Below are positions 7,493-15,962 of a stretch of DNA of 64,000 nt, in pieces. Origin of the DNA: Streptomyces acidiscabies (lineage in GTDB: Bacteria; Actinomycetota; Actinomycetes; Streptomycetales; Streptomycetaceae); the NCBI RefSeq assembly GCF_020010905.1, contig NZ_JAGJBY010000002.1, positions 682,001 to 746,000 of the forward strand, in the 5' to 3' direction. The translations under genes and the position numbers were made by a program. The notes beneath the pieces are model-generated. The model ran no database searches. It saw nothing but the letters and a program-made list of their open reading frames with translations, and was not told the origin of the DNA. The stretch's first letter is position 1. Each line of letters opens with the position of its first letter.

Positions 7493-9265
7493 CTAGTCCT
7501 TGATCTCGCAGATCGCCGCGCCCGACGTCAACGACGCCCCCACCTCCGCCGACAACCCCTTGATCACGCCCGCCTTGTGCGCGTTCAGCGGCTGTTCCAT
7601 CTTCATCGCCTCCAGGACGACCACGAGGTCACCTTCCTTGACCTCCTGGCCCTCCTCGACCGCGACCTTGACGATGGTGCCCTGCATCGGGGACGCGAGG
7701 GTGTCGCCCGAGGCCACCGGGCCCGACTTCTTCGCCGCCCGGCGCTTCGGCTTGGCGCCGGCCGCGAGGCCCGTGCGCGCCAGGGACATGCCGAGGGAGA
7801 CGGGGAGGGAGACCTCGAGACGCTTGCCGCCCACCTCGACGACGATCGTCTCGCGGTCGGCGTCGTCCTCGGCCTCCGCATCGGCCGGCGCCGAGAACGC
7901 GGGGATCTCGTTGACGAACTCCGTCTCGATCCACCGCGTGTGGACGGTGAACGGCTCGCTGGAGCCCGTGAGTTCGGGCGCGAACGCCGGATCGCGAACC
8001 ACCGCACGGTGGAAGGGAATCGCGGTCGCCATCCCCTCGACCTGGAACTCCTCCAGCGCCCGGGCGGCCCGCTGCAACGCCTGTTCGCGCGTGGCCCCCG
8101 TAACGATGAGCTTGGCCAGCAGCGAGTCCCACGCGGGCCCGATGACCGACCCGGACTCGACGCCCGCGTCCAGCCGCACCCCGGGACCCGACGGCGGCGC
8201 GAACGCCGTCACCGTGCCCGGCGCGGGCAGGAACCCACGCCCGGGGTCCTCCCCGTTGATGCGGAACTCGAAGGAATGGCCCCGGAGTTCGGGATCGCCG
8301 TACCCGAGCGCCTCGCCGTCGGCGATACGGAACATCTCGCGGACGAGGTCGATGCCGGCGACCTCCTCGGTGACCGGATGCTCCACCTGGAGACGGGTGT
8401 TGACCTCAAGGAAGGAGATGGTCCCGTCGACCCCGACGAGGAACTCGACGGTACCGGCGCCGACATAGCCGGCTTCCTTCAAAATGGCCTTGGACGACGA
8501 GTACAGCTCGGCGACCTGAGCCTCCGTCAGGAACGGCGCGGGCGCCTCCTCGACGAGCTTCTGGTGGCGCCGCTGGAGCGAGCAGTCACGCGTGGAGACG
8601 ACGACGACGTTGCCGTGCGAGTCCGCGAGGCACTGCGTCTCGACGTGCCGGGGCTTGTCGAGGTACCGCTCCACGAAGCACTCACCGCGCCCGAAGGCGG
8701 CGACGGCCTCGCGCACGGCGGACTCGTACAGCTCCGGCACTTCCTCCAAAGTCCGCGCGACCTTCAGCCCGCGCCCGCCACCGCCGAACGCGGCCTTGAT
8801 CGCGATCGGCAGCCCGTGCGCCTCGGCGAACGCGACGACCTCGTCGGCGCCGGACACGGGGTCGGGCGTACCGGCGACGAGCGGCGCGCCCGCGCGCTGG
8901 GCGATGTGCCGGGCGGCGACCTTGTCACCGAGGTCGCGGATGGCCTGCGGCGGCGGGCCGATCCAGACCAGGCCCGCGTCGAGCACCGCCTGGGCGAAGT
9001 CGGCGTTCTCGGACAGGAATCCGTACCCGGGGTGGATGGCGTCCGCGCCGGACTCCCGGGCCGCGTTCAGGACCTTCTCGATGTCGAGGTAGCTGCTCGC
9101 CGGGGTGTCACCGCCCAGGGCGAACGCCTCATCCGCGGCGCGGACATGCAGCGCGTCCCGGTCCGGGTCGGCATAGACGGCCACACTGGCGATACCGGCA
9201 TCCCGGCACGCGCGAGCCACGCGGACTGCGATTTCGCCACGGTTGGCGATGAGCACCTTGCGCAC
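7493..9265 (-). CDS. accA2: Acetyl/propionyl-CoA carboxylase alpha subunit (biotin carboxylase + BCCP)
   Basis: This 590-residue subunit carries out the ATP-dependent carboxylation of its own biotin. It has an N-terminal biotin-carboxylase domain (starting RKVLIANRGEIAVR), an ATP-grasp region with GGGGRGLK and EVNTRLQVEH, a linker at about 450-510, and a C-terminal biotinyl domain with EAMKMEQ, whose Lys is residue 555. The GTG at 9265 follows a strong GGAAGGAG. In Streptomyces this subunit serves several carboxyltransferase beta subunits; PccB and PccE are encoded 1.7-3.5 kb away and the biotin ligase beyond them. The product, methylmalonyl-CoA or malonyl-CoA, feeds fatty acid and polyketide synthesis. 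Confidence 0.96.
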   Translation of the reverse strand: MRKVLIANRGEIAVRVARACRDAGIASVAVYADPDRDALHVRAADEAFALGGDTPASSYLDIEKVLNAARESGADAIHPGYGFLSENADFAQAVLDAGLVWIGPPPQAIRDLGDKVAARHIAQRAGAPLVAGTPDPVSGADEVVAFAEAHGLPIAIKAAFGGGGRGLKVARTLEEVPELYESAVREAVAAFGRGECFVERYLDKPRHVETQCLADSHGNVVVVSTRDCSLQRRHQKLVEEAPAPFLTEAQVAELYSSSKAILKEAGYVGAGTVEFLVGVDGTISFLEVNTRLQVEHPVTEEVAGIDLVREMFRIADGEALGYGDPELRGHSFEFRINGEDPGRGFLPAPGTVTAFAPPSGPGVRLDAGVESGSVIGPAWDSLLAKLIVTGATREQALQRAARALEEFQVEGMATAIPFHRAVVRDPAFAPELTGSSEPFTVHTRWIETEFVNEIPAFSAPADAEAEDDADRETIVVEVGGKRLEVSLPVSLGMSLARTGLAAGAKPKRRAAKKSGPVASGDTLASPMQGTIVKVAVEEGQEVKEGDLVVVLEAMKMEQPLNAHKAGVIKGLSAEVGASLTSGAAICEIKD

Positions 9266-9638
9266 GATTGAGGCTCCTTCCTGGAAACAAGCCGAGTTTA
9301 GGGACTGCCGACACGGCGCATCGACCCGTCCCCAAAGGTGAGCTTGCCCACACGGAGCGTGACACCAGGCTCGCTCGACCCGCGAAATCCCTTGTCGTAC
9401 GGCTGTACGCAGGACTCCTCGGAAAACCCTAGCCCTCCGATGTGGTCAAGGTCTCTGTGAAGGGGTGCTGCGGCCCACTCCGTTTCTTTGTCGGGTCCCT
9501 ACGAACGACGCTCCGGATCTTTGCGCCGACGCGAACCATTGTCCTGAGCTTTACCAGTCAGTAGCGTTCCCTGTGACTCGAACGTACTTCGGGTGGGCAC
9601 AGAATCGCTCCAGCACGGGTCGAAAGCAGGTGGTGACG
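9266..9638. other. Gene-free divergent promoter region
   Basis: This stretch separates accA2 (minus) from a membrane-protein gene (plus) and must hold both promoters. I see the accA2 ribosome binding site at its left end. I find no small gene, strong hairpin or repeat. Confidence 0.5.
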
Positions 9639-10115
9639 ATGGTCCGCAGGCCGGTGGCATGGGTGGTCGCGGTCGTCCTCCTCGTGGAGGCGTTCGGCGT
9701 CGCGCTCCTGAACTGGATCCTCGGGACGCTCGTCGGCCGCCAGCACATGTCCCTCGCGGGCCTCGACCCGGACGTGATGGCGAACTCCTCGAAGATCTCC
9801 GGCTTCGTCTTCGCCGCCTACTTCGCCTTCTGCGCGCTCGTCGCACTCCTGGTCGCGCTGCGCGGCCACCGCCCGGCGGGCCTCGGCCGCGTCCTGCTGA
9901 TCAGCGCGGCCGTCGTCCACGGCCTGCTGGCCGCCGTCGCCTGGGGCCTGGTGGGCGCCACGGCCTTCGCCGGGATGGTCGTGGTCATGGCCCTGATCGT
10001 GCTGCTGCTGATGACGCACGACGGGTACGAGGATGTCGCGCCGAAGTCGGAAGGCAGCCCGCGCGGCAGCGGGCCGGGGCCGCTCACGCCTCCGTCGGTG
10101 CCCACAACTCCGTGA
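9639..10115 (+). CDS. Conserved four-helix membrane protein of unknown function
   Basis: This 158-residue protein has four hydrophobic segments (about 7-30, 51-73, 82-104 and 108-128) and a Pro/Ser/Gly-rich C-terminal tail. I do not recognise a functional family; homologues appear to sit at the same place in other Streptomyces (from memory). The ATG at 9639 is preferred because AGCAGG lies 8 nt before it; an upstream in-frame extension lacks hydrophobic or coding character. The 3' end overlaps the convergent maf gene by 32 bp. Confidence 0.75.
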   Translation: MVRRPVAWVVAVVLLVEAFGVALLNWILGTLVGRQHMSLAGLDPDVMANSSKISGFVFAAYFAFCALVALLVALRGHRPAGLGRVLLISAAVVHGLLAAVAWGLVGATAFAGMVVVMALIVLLLMTHDGYEDVAPKSEGSPRGSGPGPLTPPSVPTTP

Positions 10116-10695
10116 TCCCGATGCCGAGTTCGCCTAGCAACCGGCGAACGAGCGGCAGGCTGAGGCCGATTACGTTGCCGTGGTCGCCGTCGATGCCGTC
10201 GATGAACGGCGCCGAGCGGCCGTCGAGCGTGAACGCCCCGGCGACGTAAAGGGGTTCGCCCGTCGCGACGTACGCCGCGATCTCGTCGTCCGTCGGTTCG
10301 CCGAAGCGGACGACCGTGGAGGCGACGGCGGACGTCCAGCGGCCGTCGGCGTACACGCAGTGGCCGGTCTGGAGGGTGCCCGCGCGGCCCCGCATCGACT
10401 TCCAGCGGGCGGTGGCCTCCTCGGCGTCGGCGGGCTTGCCGAGCGCCTGGCCGTCGAGGTCGAGGACCGAGTCGCAGCCGATCACCACCGCGCCCTTGGC
10501 CTCCGGGCGGGCGGCGACCACGGACGCCTTGGCCTCCGCGAGGGCCCGCGCCAGTTCGGCGGGGGTGGGGGCGGTGACCGCGTCCTCGTCGACGCCGCTC
10601 ACGATCTTCTCGGGCGCGAAACCGGCGTCCCGCAGCAGCTTGAGGCGGGCCGGGGACTGGGAGGCGAGGATGAGGCGGCGAGGTGCGGTGGTCAT
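10084..10695 (-). CDS. maf: Maf-type nucleoside triphosphate pyrophosphatase
   Basis: This 203-residue house-cleaning enzyme hydrolyses dTTP, UTP or modified nucleotides to monophosphate and pyrophosphate. The N-terminal LILASQSPARLKLL signature (about 8-21), the catalytic GCDSVLDLDGQALGKP and the HCVYADG segment are clear. It is the last gene of the minus-strand run pccB-pccE-mmpB-maf, 45 bp after mmpB. Members also influence septum formation when overexpressed, which is suggestive next to mmpB. Confidence in family is high; exact substrate is not shown. Confidence 0.93.
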   Translation of the reverse strand: MTTAPRRLILASQSPARLKLLRDAGFAPEKIVSGVDEDAVTAPTPAELARALAEAKASVVAARPEAKGAVVIGCDSVLDLDGQALGKPADAEEATARWKSMRGRAGTLQTGHCVYADGRWTSAVASTVVRFGEPTDDEIAAYVATGEPLYVAGAFTLDGRSAPFIDGIDGDHGNVIGLSLPLVRRLLGELGIGITELWAPTEA

Positions 10696-10740
10696 GGCGT
10701 TCAGCGTATCCGCGCCGGTTCAGCGCCTCGTCTCAGCGCC

Positions 10741-10869
10741 TCATCTCAGGCCGATGACGAACATCGCCAGCACCATGGCCACCGCCATGAGAACGCCCAG
10801 TCTCCGCAACATCACCTGCATGTCGCGGAGTTCCTTGGGAGGTTCGTTCTCAGGGTCGGACCACAGCAT
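10741..10869 (-). CDS. mmpB: Morphogenic membrane protein MmpB (42 aa)
   Basis: A 42-codon gene runs from the ATG at 10869 to the TGA at 10741. The acidic N-terminus MLWSDPENEPPKELRD is followed by a basic RR pair and one membrane helix (about 24-40) that ends with a C-terminal Arg. This matches the tiny single-pass actinobacterial protein annotated as MmpB, which is found between the acyl-CoA carboxylase epsilon gene and maf; the match is from memory. Ribosome binding is weak (CTGGA 4 nt upstream). Its biochemical role is not evident from sequence. Confidence 0.82.
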   Translation of the reverse strand: MLWSDPENEPPKELRDMQVMLRRLGVLMAVAMVLAMFVIGLR

Positions 10870-10897
10870 GGTGTCCAGGATGCGACGGAAAGGTGGC

Positions 10898-10927
10898 GAA
10901 GACCTGAGTACTAGTACTCAAGTCTTC
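10898..10927 (-). terminator. 30-bp palindrome between pccE and mmpB
   Basis: The two 15-bp halves are complementary except for one pair (10904 with 10921). The AT-rich core GAGTACTAGTACTC is a perfect palindrome. It starts 25 nt beyond the pccE stop, so it probably terminates or attenuates the carboxylase transcript. It could instead be an operator for mmpB, whose start is 28 nt further on. Confidence 0.6.
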
Positions 10928-10952
10928 CGCTTACCGGGTCATACCCGTCTGG

Positions 10953-11156
10953 TCACTTCGGCCAGTACGTCCGCGCCCACGCCGTGGCACCCGCCCGGGG
11001 CACGCCCCGCGCGGCGATTCTCGCCGGGTCGGACCACGCGTCCTTCGCCTTCGGGGCGTCGGTCTCAGGAGCTACCGACGCCCTCGCTCTCACCACCGCG
11101 AGTGCGGCGGCCAACTCCTCCGGGGTCGGGTTCCCCCGGACGACCTTGATGTTCAT
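10953..11156 (-). CDS. pccE: Acyl-CoA carboxylase epsilon subunit
   Basis: This 67-residue protein has the conserved NIKVVRGNPTPEELAAALAV N-terminus of epsilon subunits, a variable middle and the usual C-terminal WARTYWPK. In Streptomyces the epsilon subunit stimulates the alpha-beta complex. The ATG at 11156 has AGGAG 5 nt upstream, and the gene begins 22 bp after pccB, indicating an operon. Confidence 0.92.
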   Translation of the reverse strand: MNIKVVRGNPTPEELAAALAVVRARASVAPETDAPKAKDAWSDPARIAARGVPRAGATAWARTYWPK

Positions 11157-11178
11157 CGCGGCTCCTGGTCGGCTGGCT

Positions 11179-12783
11179 CTACAGAGGGATGTTGCCGTGC
11201 TTCTTCGGGGGGAGCGACTCCCGCTTCGTCCTCAGCTGCCGCAGCCCCCGTACGACGTGCCGCCGCGTGTCCGACGGCCTGACCACCGCGTCGACGTACC
11301 CGCGCTCGGCGGCGATGTACGGGTTGAGGAGGGTGTCCTCGTACTCCTGGATGAGGCGAGCCCGCACCGCCTCGACGTCCTCCCCGTTCGCCTCCGCTTC
11401 GGCGATCGTCCGCCGGTGCAGGATGTTGACAGCGCCCTGCGCGCCCATGACGGCGATCTGCGCGGTCGGCCAGGCGAGGTTGAGGTCGGCGCCGAGGTGC
11501 TTGGACCCCATCACGTCGTACGCGCCGCCGTACGCCTTGCGGGTGATGACGGTGATGAGGGGGACCGTGGCCTCCGCGTAGGCGTAGATCAGCTTCGCGC
11601 CCCGGCGGATGATGCCGTCGTGCTCCTGGTCGACGCCGGGGAGGAAGCCGGGGACGTCGACGAACGTGAGCACCGGGATGTTGAACGCGTCGCAGGTCCG
11701 TACGAACCGGGCCGCCTTCTCGCTCGCCTTGATGTCCAGGCAACCGGCGTACTGCATCGGCTGGTTGGCGACGATCCCGACCGGCTGGCCCTCCACCCGC
11801 CCGAACCCGGTGAGGATGTTCGGCGCGTACAGCGGCTGCGTCTCGAAGAACTCCGCGTCGTCCAGGACGTGTTCGACGACGGTGTGCATGTCGTACGGCT
11901 GGTTCGCGGAGTCCGGGACGAGGGTGTCCAGCTCCAAGTCCTCGTCGGTGACGGCGAGATCGGCCTCCTCGGGGAAGACCGGCGCCTCGGAGAGGTTGTT
12001 GGACGGCAGGTACGACAGCAGCTGCTTGACGTACTCGACCGCGTCCTTCTCGTCCCCGGCCATGTGATGGGCCACGCCGGACACGGAGTTGTGCGTGCGC
12101 GCGCCGCCCAGCTCCTCGAAGCCGACGTCCTCGCCGGTCACCGTCTTGATGACGTCCGGGCCCGTGATGAACATGTGCGAGGTCTGGTCGACCATCACCG
12201 TGAAGTCGGTGATCGCGGGCGAGTAGACCGCTCCACCCGCGCACGGGCCGACGACCAGGCTGATCTGCGGGATGACCCCGGAGGCATGGGTATTACGCCG
12301 GAAGATCTCGCCGTACGCCCCCAGCGAGGCGACCCCCTCCTGGATGCGCGCGCCGCCCGAGTCGTTGATCCCGATCACCGGGCAGCCCGTCTTCAGCGCG
12401 AAGTCCATGACCTTCACGATCTTCTGGCCGTACGTCTCGCCGAGCGCGCCGCCGAACACGGTGAAGTCCTGCGAGAACACGGCGACCGGACGGCCGTCGA
12501 CCGTGCCGTACCCGGTGACGACCCCGTCGCCGTACGGCCGGTTCTGGTCCAGGCCGAAGTTGGTGGAGCGGTGCCGGGCGAACTCGTCCAGCTCGACGAA
12601 CGAGCCCTCGTCCAGCAGGAGTTCGATCCTCTCACGGGCCGTCAGCTTGCCCTTCGCGTGCTGTTTCTCGACGGCCCGCCCCGACCCGGCGTGCGTCGCC
12701 TCCTCTACGCGGCGCTGGAGATCCGCGAGCTTCCCCGCGGTCGTGTGGATGTCGATCTCATGGCGCGTTTCCGGCTCGGACAT
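11179..12783 (-). CDS. pccB: Propionyl-CoA carboxylase beta subunit (carboxyltransferase)
   Basis: This 534-residue carboxyltransferase moves CO2 from biotin to propionyl-CoA, giving methylmalonyl-CoA. Crotonase-fold landmarks include GINDSGGARIQEGVASLGAYG, the oxyanion-hole GPCAGGAVYSPA, and the C-terminal ILTGFGRVEG, DVPGFLPG and MGAQGAVNILHRR. The ATG at 12783 gives SEPETRHEIDIHTTAGKL, the family N-terminus, with GGGAG 10 nt upstream; longer readings add unconserved residues. It heads the pccB-pccE unit and is divergent from the biotin ligase gene that modifies its partner subunit. Confidence 0.96.
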   Translation of the reverse strand: MSEPETRHEIDIHTTAGKLADLQRRVEEATHAGSGRAVEKQHAKGKLTARERIELLLDEGSFVELDEFARHRSTNFGLDQNRPYGDGVVTGYGTVDGRPVAVFSQDFTVFGGALGETYGQKIVKVMDFALKTGCPVIGINDSGGARIQEGVASLGAYGEIFRRNTHASGVIPQISLVVGPCAGGAVYSPAITDFTVMVDQTSHMFITGPDVIKTVTGEDVGFEELGGARTHNSVSGVAHHMAGDEKDAVEYVKQLLSYLPSNNLSEAPVFPEEADLAVTDEDLELDTLVPDSANQPYDMHTVVEHVLDDAEFFETQPLYAPNILTGFGRVEGQPVGIVANQPMQYAGCLDIKASEKAARFVRTCDAFNIPVLTFVDVPGFLPGVDQEHDGIIRRGAKLIYAYAEATVPLITVITRKAYGGAYDVMGSKHLGADLNLAWPTAQIAVMGAQGAVNILHRRTIAEAEANGEDVEAVRARLIQEYEDTLLNPYIAAERGYVDAVVRPSDTRRHVVRGLRQLRTKRESLPPKKHGNIPL

Positions 12784-12893
12784 CGGGATGCGGCTCCCTG
12801 CCTGCTCAAGAGAGGGGACGGTTACTCGTTCGTAGAGTAGTGGTGCGCCTACGGGACAGCAGTGCGGCGTTGGCCACACCTAGGGTGGGTGGT

Positions 12894-13748
12894 ATGACAC
12901 CCCGCGACGCCGCAGACCCGAGCCCCTGGTCCGACCTCGAACGCCCCCCGCTGAACGCGACAGCGCTCCGCCGGGGACTGATCCACGAGGGTGGGCTGTG
13001 GCGGGAGGTCCGGGTGGTCCGGCAGACGGGCTCCACGAACACGGACCTGGCGTCCGCGGCCGACGAGACTCCCGAGGGCACGGTCCTCATCGCCGAGGAA
13101 CAGACCGAGGCGAGGGGCCGCCTGGACCGCCGCTGGACGGCACCCCCGCGCTCGGGCCTCTTCTTCTCGGTCCTCCTGCGTCCCTCTCAGGTACCGGTCC
13201 ACCGCTGGGGCTGGCTCCCTCTCCTGACCGGCGTGGCGGTGGCGACAGGGCTGGCGAGGTCGGCAGGAGTGGACACGTCCCTGAAATGGCCGAACGACCT
13301 CCTGGTAAAGGTCGGGGGCGAGGAACGCAAGGCGGGAGGCATCCTCGCGGAGCGCGCGGGCAAGGACGCGGTGATCATCGGCGTAGGCATCAACGTAACC
13401 CTCAGGTCTGACGAACTCCCCGTACCCCAGGCGGGCTCCCTGGCCTTGGCAGGCTCGGTAAGCACGGACAGGGACCCCCTGCTGAGGGCCGTACTCCGCG
13501 CGTTGGAGGAGTGGTACGGAAAGTGGCGCGACGCAGAGGGCGACCCTCTGACGAGCGGCCTCCAGGAAACGTACGCGGCGGGCTGCGCAACGCTGGGGAG
13601 GACGGTGAGGGCGGAGCTGCCGGGGGAGAGGTCGGTAGTGGGGGAGGCGGTGGCGGTGGACGGGGACGGCAGGCTGGTACTGGCGACAGAGGAGGGGGTG
13701 AGGGAGCCGGTAGGGGCAGGGGACATCGTGCATTTGAGGCCGGCGTAG
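12894..13748 (+). CDS. birA: Biotin--[acetyl-CoA-carboxylase] ligase
   Basis: This 284-residue group I biotin protein ligase attaches biotin via biotinoyl-AMP to the BCCP Lys of the carboxylase alpha subunit. It has TGSTNTDL, the biotin loop ARGRLDRRW, LKWPNDLLV with the catalytic Lys, and KAGGILAE. There is no N-terminal winged helix, so it should not act as a repressor. The ATG at 12894 has TAGGGT 7 nt upstream and looks leaderless. Its position beside pccB fits its function. Confidence 0.94.
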   Translation: MTPRDAADPSPWSDLERPPLNATALRRGLIHEGGLWREVRVVRQTGSTNTDLASAADETPEGTVLIAEEQTEARGRLDRRWTAPPRSGLFFSVLLRPSQVPVHRWGWLPLLTGVAVATGLARSAGVDTSLKWPNDLLVKVGGEERKAGGILAERAGKDAVIIGVGINVTLRSDELPVPQAGSLALAGSVSTDRDPLLRAVLRALEEWYGKWRDAEGDPLTSGLQETYAAGCATLGRTVRAELPGERSVVGEAVAVDGDGRLVLATEEGVREPVGAGDIVHLRPA

Positions 13749-13788
13749 AGAAGGGGACCTTTTGAGGCTGGCGTGGGGTGCATGTCCT

Positions 13789-13820
13789 TTAGGGGCGCGG
13801 GGAACTGCGCGACCAGCCAC
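13789..13820 (+). repeat. Solo copy of the 32-bp repeat arm
   Basis: This is identical over 32 bp to the arm at 7406-7437 (and inverted to 7267-7298), here unpaired and downstream of birA. It supports a dispersed intergenic repeat family. Confidence 0.85.
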
Positions 13821-13861
13821 AGCGGACCTGAGGCCGACAGCGGACCCATTGCGGCGGGGGT

Positions 13862-13882
13862 CTAGGGGGCAGCGCCCCCTAG
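13862..13882. terminator. GC-rich hairpin between birA and cya
   Basis: CTAGGGGGC at 13862-13870 pairs perfectly with GCCCCCTAG at 13874-13882 around a 3-nt AGC loop. It lies between same-strand genes and probably ends the birA transcript. Confidence 0.6.
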
Positions 13883-14028
13883 GTAGACGCCCACACCAGC
13901 ACCGGCAACCAGCAAACCGGCGTTCACCAGATCCCCCGGTTCCCCTTCCCAGCGTGAGCTACCGCACATCTGCCGTAAAGTTGACCCCGGTCGATACCTG
14001 ACCGTGGCAGACCGGAAAGGCAGCAGGC

Positions 14029-15144
14029 GTGACCGTCGACGACACCGGCTCCGACGTGGGCGAGGACGCCGCCGACCCCGGCGAGGACCCCCTCGCGCTG
14101 CGCCTGGAGGGCCTGATCCTGGGTGCGGAGCGCCGTTACACCCCGTTCCAGGCGGCCCGCAGCGCGGGCGTGTCGATGGAACTGGCGTCGAGGTTCTGGC
14201 GGGCGATGGGCTTCGCGGACATCGGCCAGGCGAAGGCCCTGACGGAGGCGGACGTCCTGGCCCTGCGCCGCCTCGCGGGCCTCGTGGAAGCGGGCCTGCT
14301 GAGCGAGGCGATGGCCGTACAGGTGGCCCGTTCGACGGGCCAGACGACCGCCCGCCTGGCGGAATGGCAGATCGACTCGTTCCTGGAGGGCCTCACCGAG
14401 CCCCCGGAACCGGGCATGACCCGCACCGAGGTCACGTACCCGATCGTCGAGCTGCTCCTCCCCGAGCTGGAGGAGTTCCTCGTGTACGTCTGGCGCCGCC
14501 AGCTCGCCGCGTCGGCGGGCCGCGTCGTGCAGACGGCGGACGACGAGGAGATGGTGGACCGGCGTCTCGCCGTCGGCTTCGCCGACCTCGTCGGGTTCAC
14601 GCGGCTGACCCGCCGCATGGAGGAGGAGGAACTCGGCGAACTGGTCGAGGCGTTCGAGACGACGGCGGCCGACCTGGTCGCCGCGCACGGCGGCCGGCTG
14701 ATCAAGACGCTGGGCGACGAGGTCCTGTACGCGGCGGACGACGCCGGTACGGCCGCGGAGATCGGCCTGCGCCTCATCGAGACGATGGCGAACGACGAGA
14801 CGATGCCGGAACTCCGCGTCGGCATGGCTTTCGGCACGGTCACCACCCGGATGGGCGACGTCTTCGGTACGACCGTGAACCTCGCCTCCCGCCTCACCTC
14901 CATAGCCCCCCGGGACGCGGTCCTCGTGGACTCGGCGTTCGCGGAGGACCTGATCCGCAGCGGCGACGCGCCCGCCTCGGAGGCGCAAGCGGCGGAGGAG
15001 GCGGCGACGGCGGAGAAGGAGGGGGAGGAGCCCCCGGCGTACCGGTTCGCGCTGCAACCGATGTGGCAGCGGCCGGTGCGGGGTCTGGGCGTGGTGGAAC
15101 CGTGGCTGCTGAGCAGGCGGGGCGGGGAGGACGAGGAGCGCTGA
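14029..15144 (+). CDS. cya: Class III adenylate cyclase
   Basis: This 371-residue soluble cyclase makes cAMP, which in Streptomyces influences germination and development. An N-terminal helical region (about 20-170; starts LALRLEGLILG) precedes the catalytic domain (about 180-310). The metal Asp residues lie in FADLVGFT and LGDEVLY. The adenine-selecting Lys is in IKTLGDE with its partner Asp in GDVFGTT, and the transition-state Asn/Arg are in VNLASRL. All are intact, so ATP specificity is expected. An acidic Glu/Ala-rich insert follows at about 325-345. The GTG at 14029 is preceded by GGAAAGG and GCAGG. Confidence 0.94.
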   Translation: MTVDDTGSDVGEDAADPGEDPLALRLEGLILGAERRYTPFQAARSAGVSMELASRFWRAMGFADIGQAKALTEADVLALRRLAGLVEAGLLSEAMAVQVARSTGQTTARLAEWQIDSFLEGLTEPPEPGMTRTEVTYPIVELLLPELEEFLVYVWRRQLAASAGRVVQTADDEEMVDRRLAVGFADLVGFTRLTRRMEEEELGELVEAFETTAADLVAAHGGRLIKTLGDEVLYAADDAGTAAEIGLRLIETMANDETMPELRVGMAFGTVTTRMGDVFGTTVNLASRLTSIAPRDAVLVDSAFAEDLIRSGDAPASEAQAAEEAATAEKEGEEPPAYRFALQPMWQRPVRGLGVVEPWLLSRRGGEDEER

Positions 15145-15162
15145 GGAGGGGGCTCAGGGGCC

Positions 15163-15771
15163 TCAGGGGTTCGGTTCGATGAACGGTGTGTCCACGCAGA
15201 GGCCGATGGCCGGTATGCAGATGTCGTGGGGGTCGTCGGGGGTGGGGGTAGTACTCGGGGTGTGGCTCTCAGGGGGTACGACCGTGGGGGTAGGGGCCGG
15301 AGCGGGAGGCGCGGGGCGCGCGGTGCGGGTGGGGGTATCAGGGGTCGGGGTAGGGGATACCGGTAGCTCCTGAGAGGGAGCCGAAGGACGGGGTACGCCG
15401 GAGGTACGGGGGGTACTACGAGGGTCCGGGACCCTGGAGACGGCTCCCCCTGGAGTACTACGGGTATCACCGGTGCCGTGCGTAGCACCGGGCCCGACCG
15501 AGGGGACCGGCACCGCAGCCGCCGCGTTCGTCGCGAGATCGGTGACGCCACCGGCGTACCCCTCACGACTGACCTCACCCTCCCCTACTCCAGTACTAGT
15601 ACCTCCTCCGCCGCCCCCGTCCGGCACCACCCGCAGCAGCCCCAGCACTCCCGCCGCGAACGCCAGCCCGCCCGCCGCGAGGACCACCTTGCGGGGCCGG
15701 GGACGCCGATGCCGCCCCCGGGGGCGGAACGCCCCTGAGCGTGCCGTCGCCGGATCGTCTCCCTCGTACAT
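15163..15771 (-). CDS. Membrane-anchored Pro/Thr-rich wall protein of unknown function
   Basis: This 202-residue protein has a basic N-terminus (RGRHRRPRPRK), one hydrophobic segment (VVLAAGGLAFAAGVLGLL, about 30-47), then more than 100 residues rich in Pro, Thr, Ser and Gly that could span the cell wall. A C-terminal IPAIGLCVDTPF carries one of two Cys (DICIPAIGLC). I do not recognise a family. The ATG at 15771 has GGAGGGG just upstream; a longer reading adds 25 unconserved residues. It is divergent from the enoyl-CoA hydratase gene and convergent with cya (19 bp apart). Confidence 0.72.
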   Translation of the reverse strand: MYEGDDPATARSGAFRPRGRHRRPRPRKVVLAAGGLAFAAGVLGLLRVVPDGGGGGGTSTGVGEGEVSREGYAGGVTDLATNAAAAVPVPSVGPGATHGTGDTRSTPGGAVSRVPDPRSTPRTSGVPRPSAPSQELPVSPTPTPDTPTRTARPAPPAPAPTPTVVPPESHTPSTTPTPDDPHDICIPAIGLCVDTPFIEPNP

Positions 15772-15925
15772 GTCCCCTCCCGATGGGCCGCAGCGACGGT
15801 ATGCGGCGGGGTGGGAGCTAAGGGGCGTAGTCCGGAGGTATGTCACTCGAACGGGTAGTCGGACCCCGAACCCGCCACCCTTCCCCGGGCGGGGGATGTA
15901 CTGCGATGATCGCCCCGGACGAAGT

Positions 15926-15941
15926 GTTAACCACCGTTAAC
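15926..15941. promoter_or_regulatory. Operator-like inverted repeat GTTAAC-N4-GTTAAC
   Basis: Two HpaI-type GTTAAC palindromes lie 4 bp apart, 22 bp upstream of the ATG at 15963. AT-rich hexamers this close are rare at this base composition. The position suits a repressor of the enoyl-CoA hydratase or of the divergent gene; no cognate regulator is encoded next to it. Confidence 0.45.
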
Positions 15942-15962
15942 GACGTGACCCCGGAGGATGCC

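Noticed and set aside
7265..9271. A 668-codon open frame on the plus strand opposite accA2
   Set aside because: It is the antisense shadow of a high-GC gene. The product is Arg/Asp/Leu-rich without domains, and the minus strand encodes a complete carboxylase.
10984..12840. A 618-codon plus-strand frame opposite pccB/pccE
   Set aside because: Antisense shadow; no recognisable protein features.
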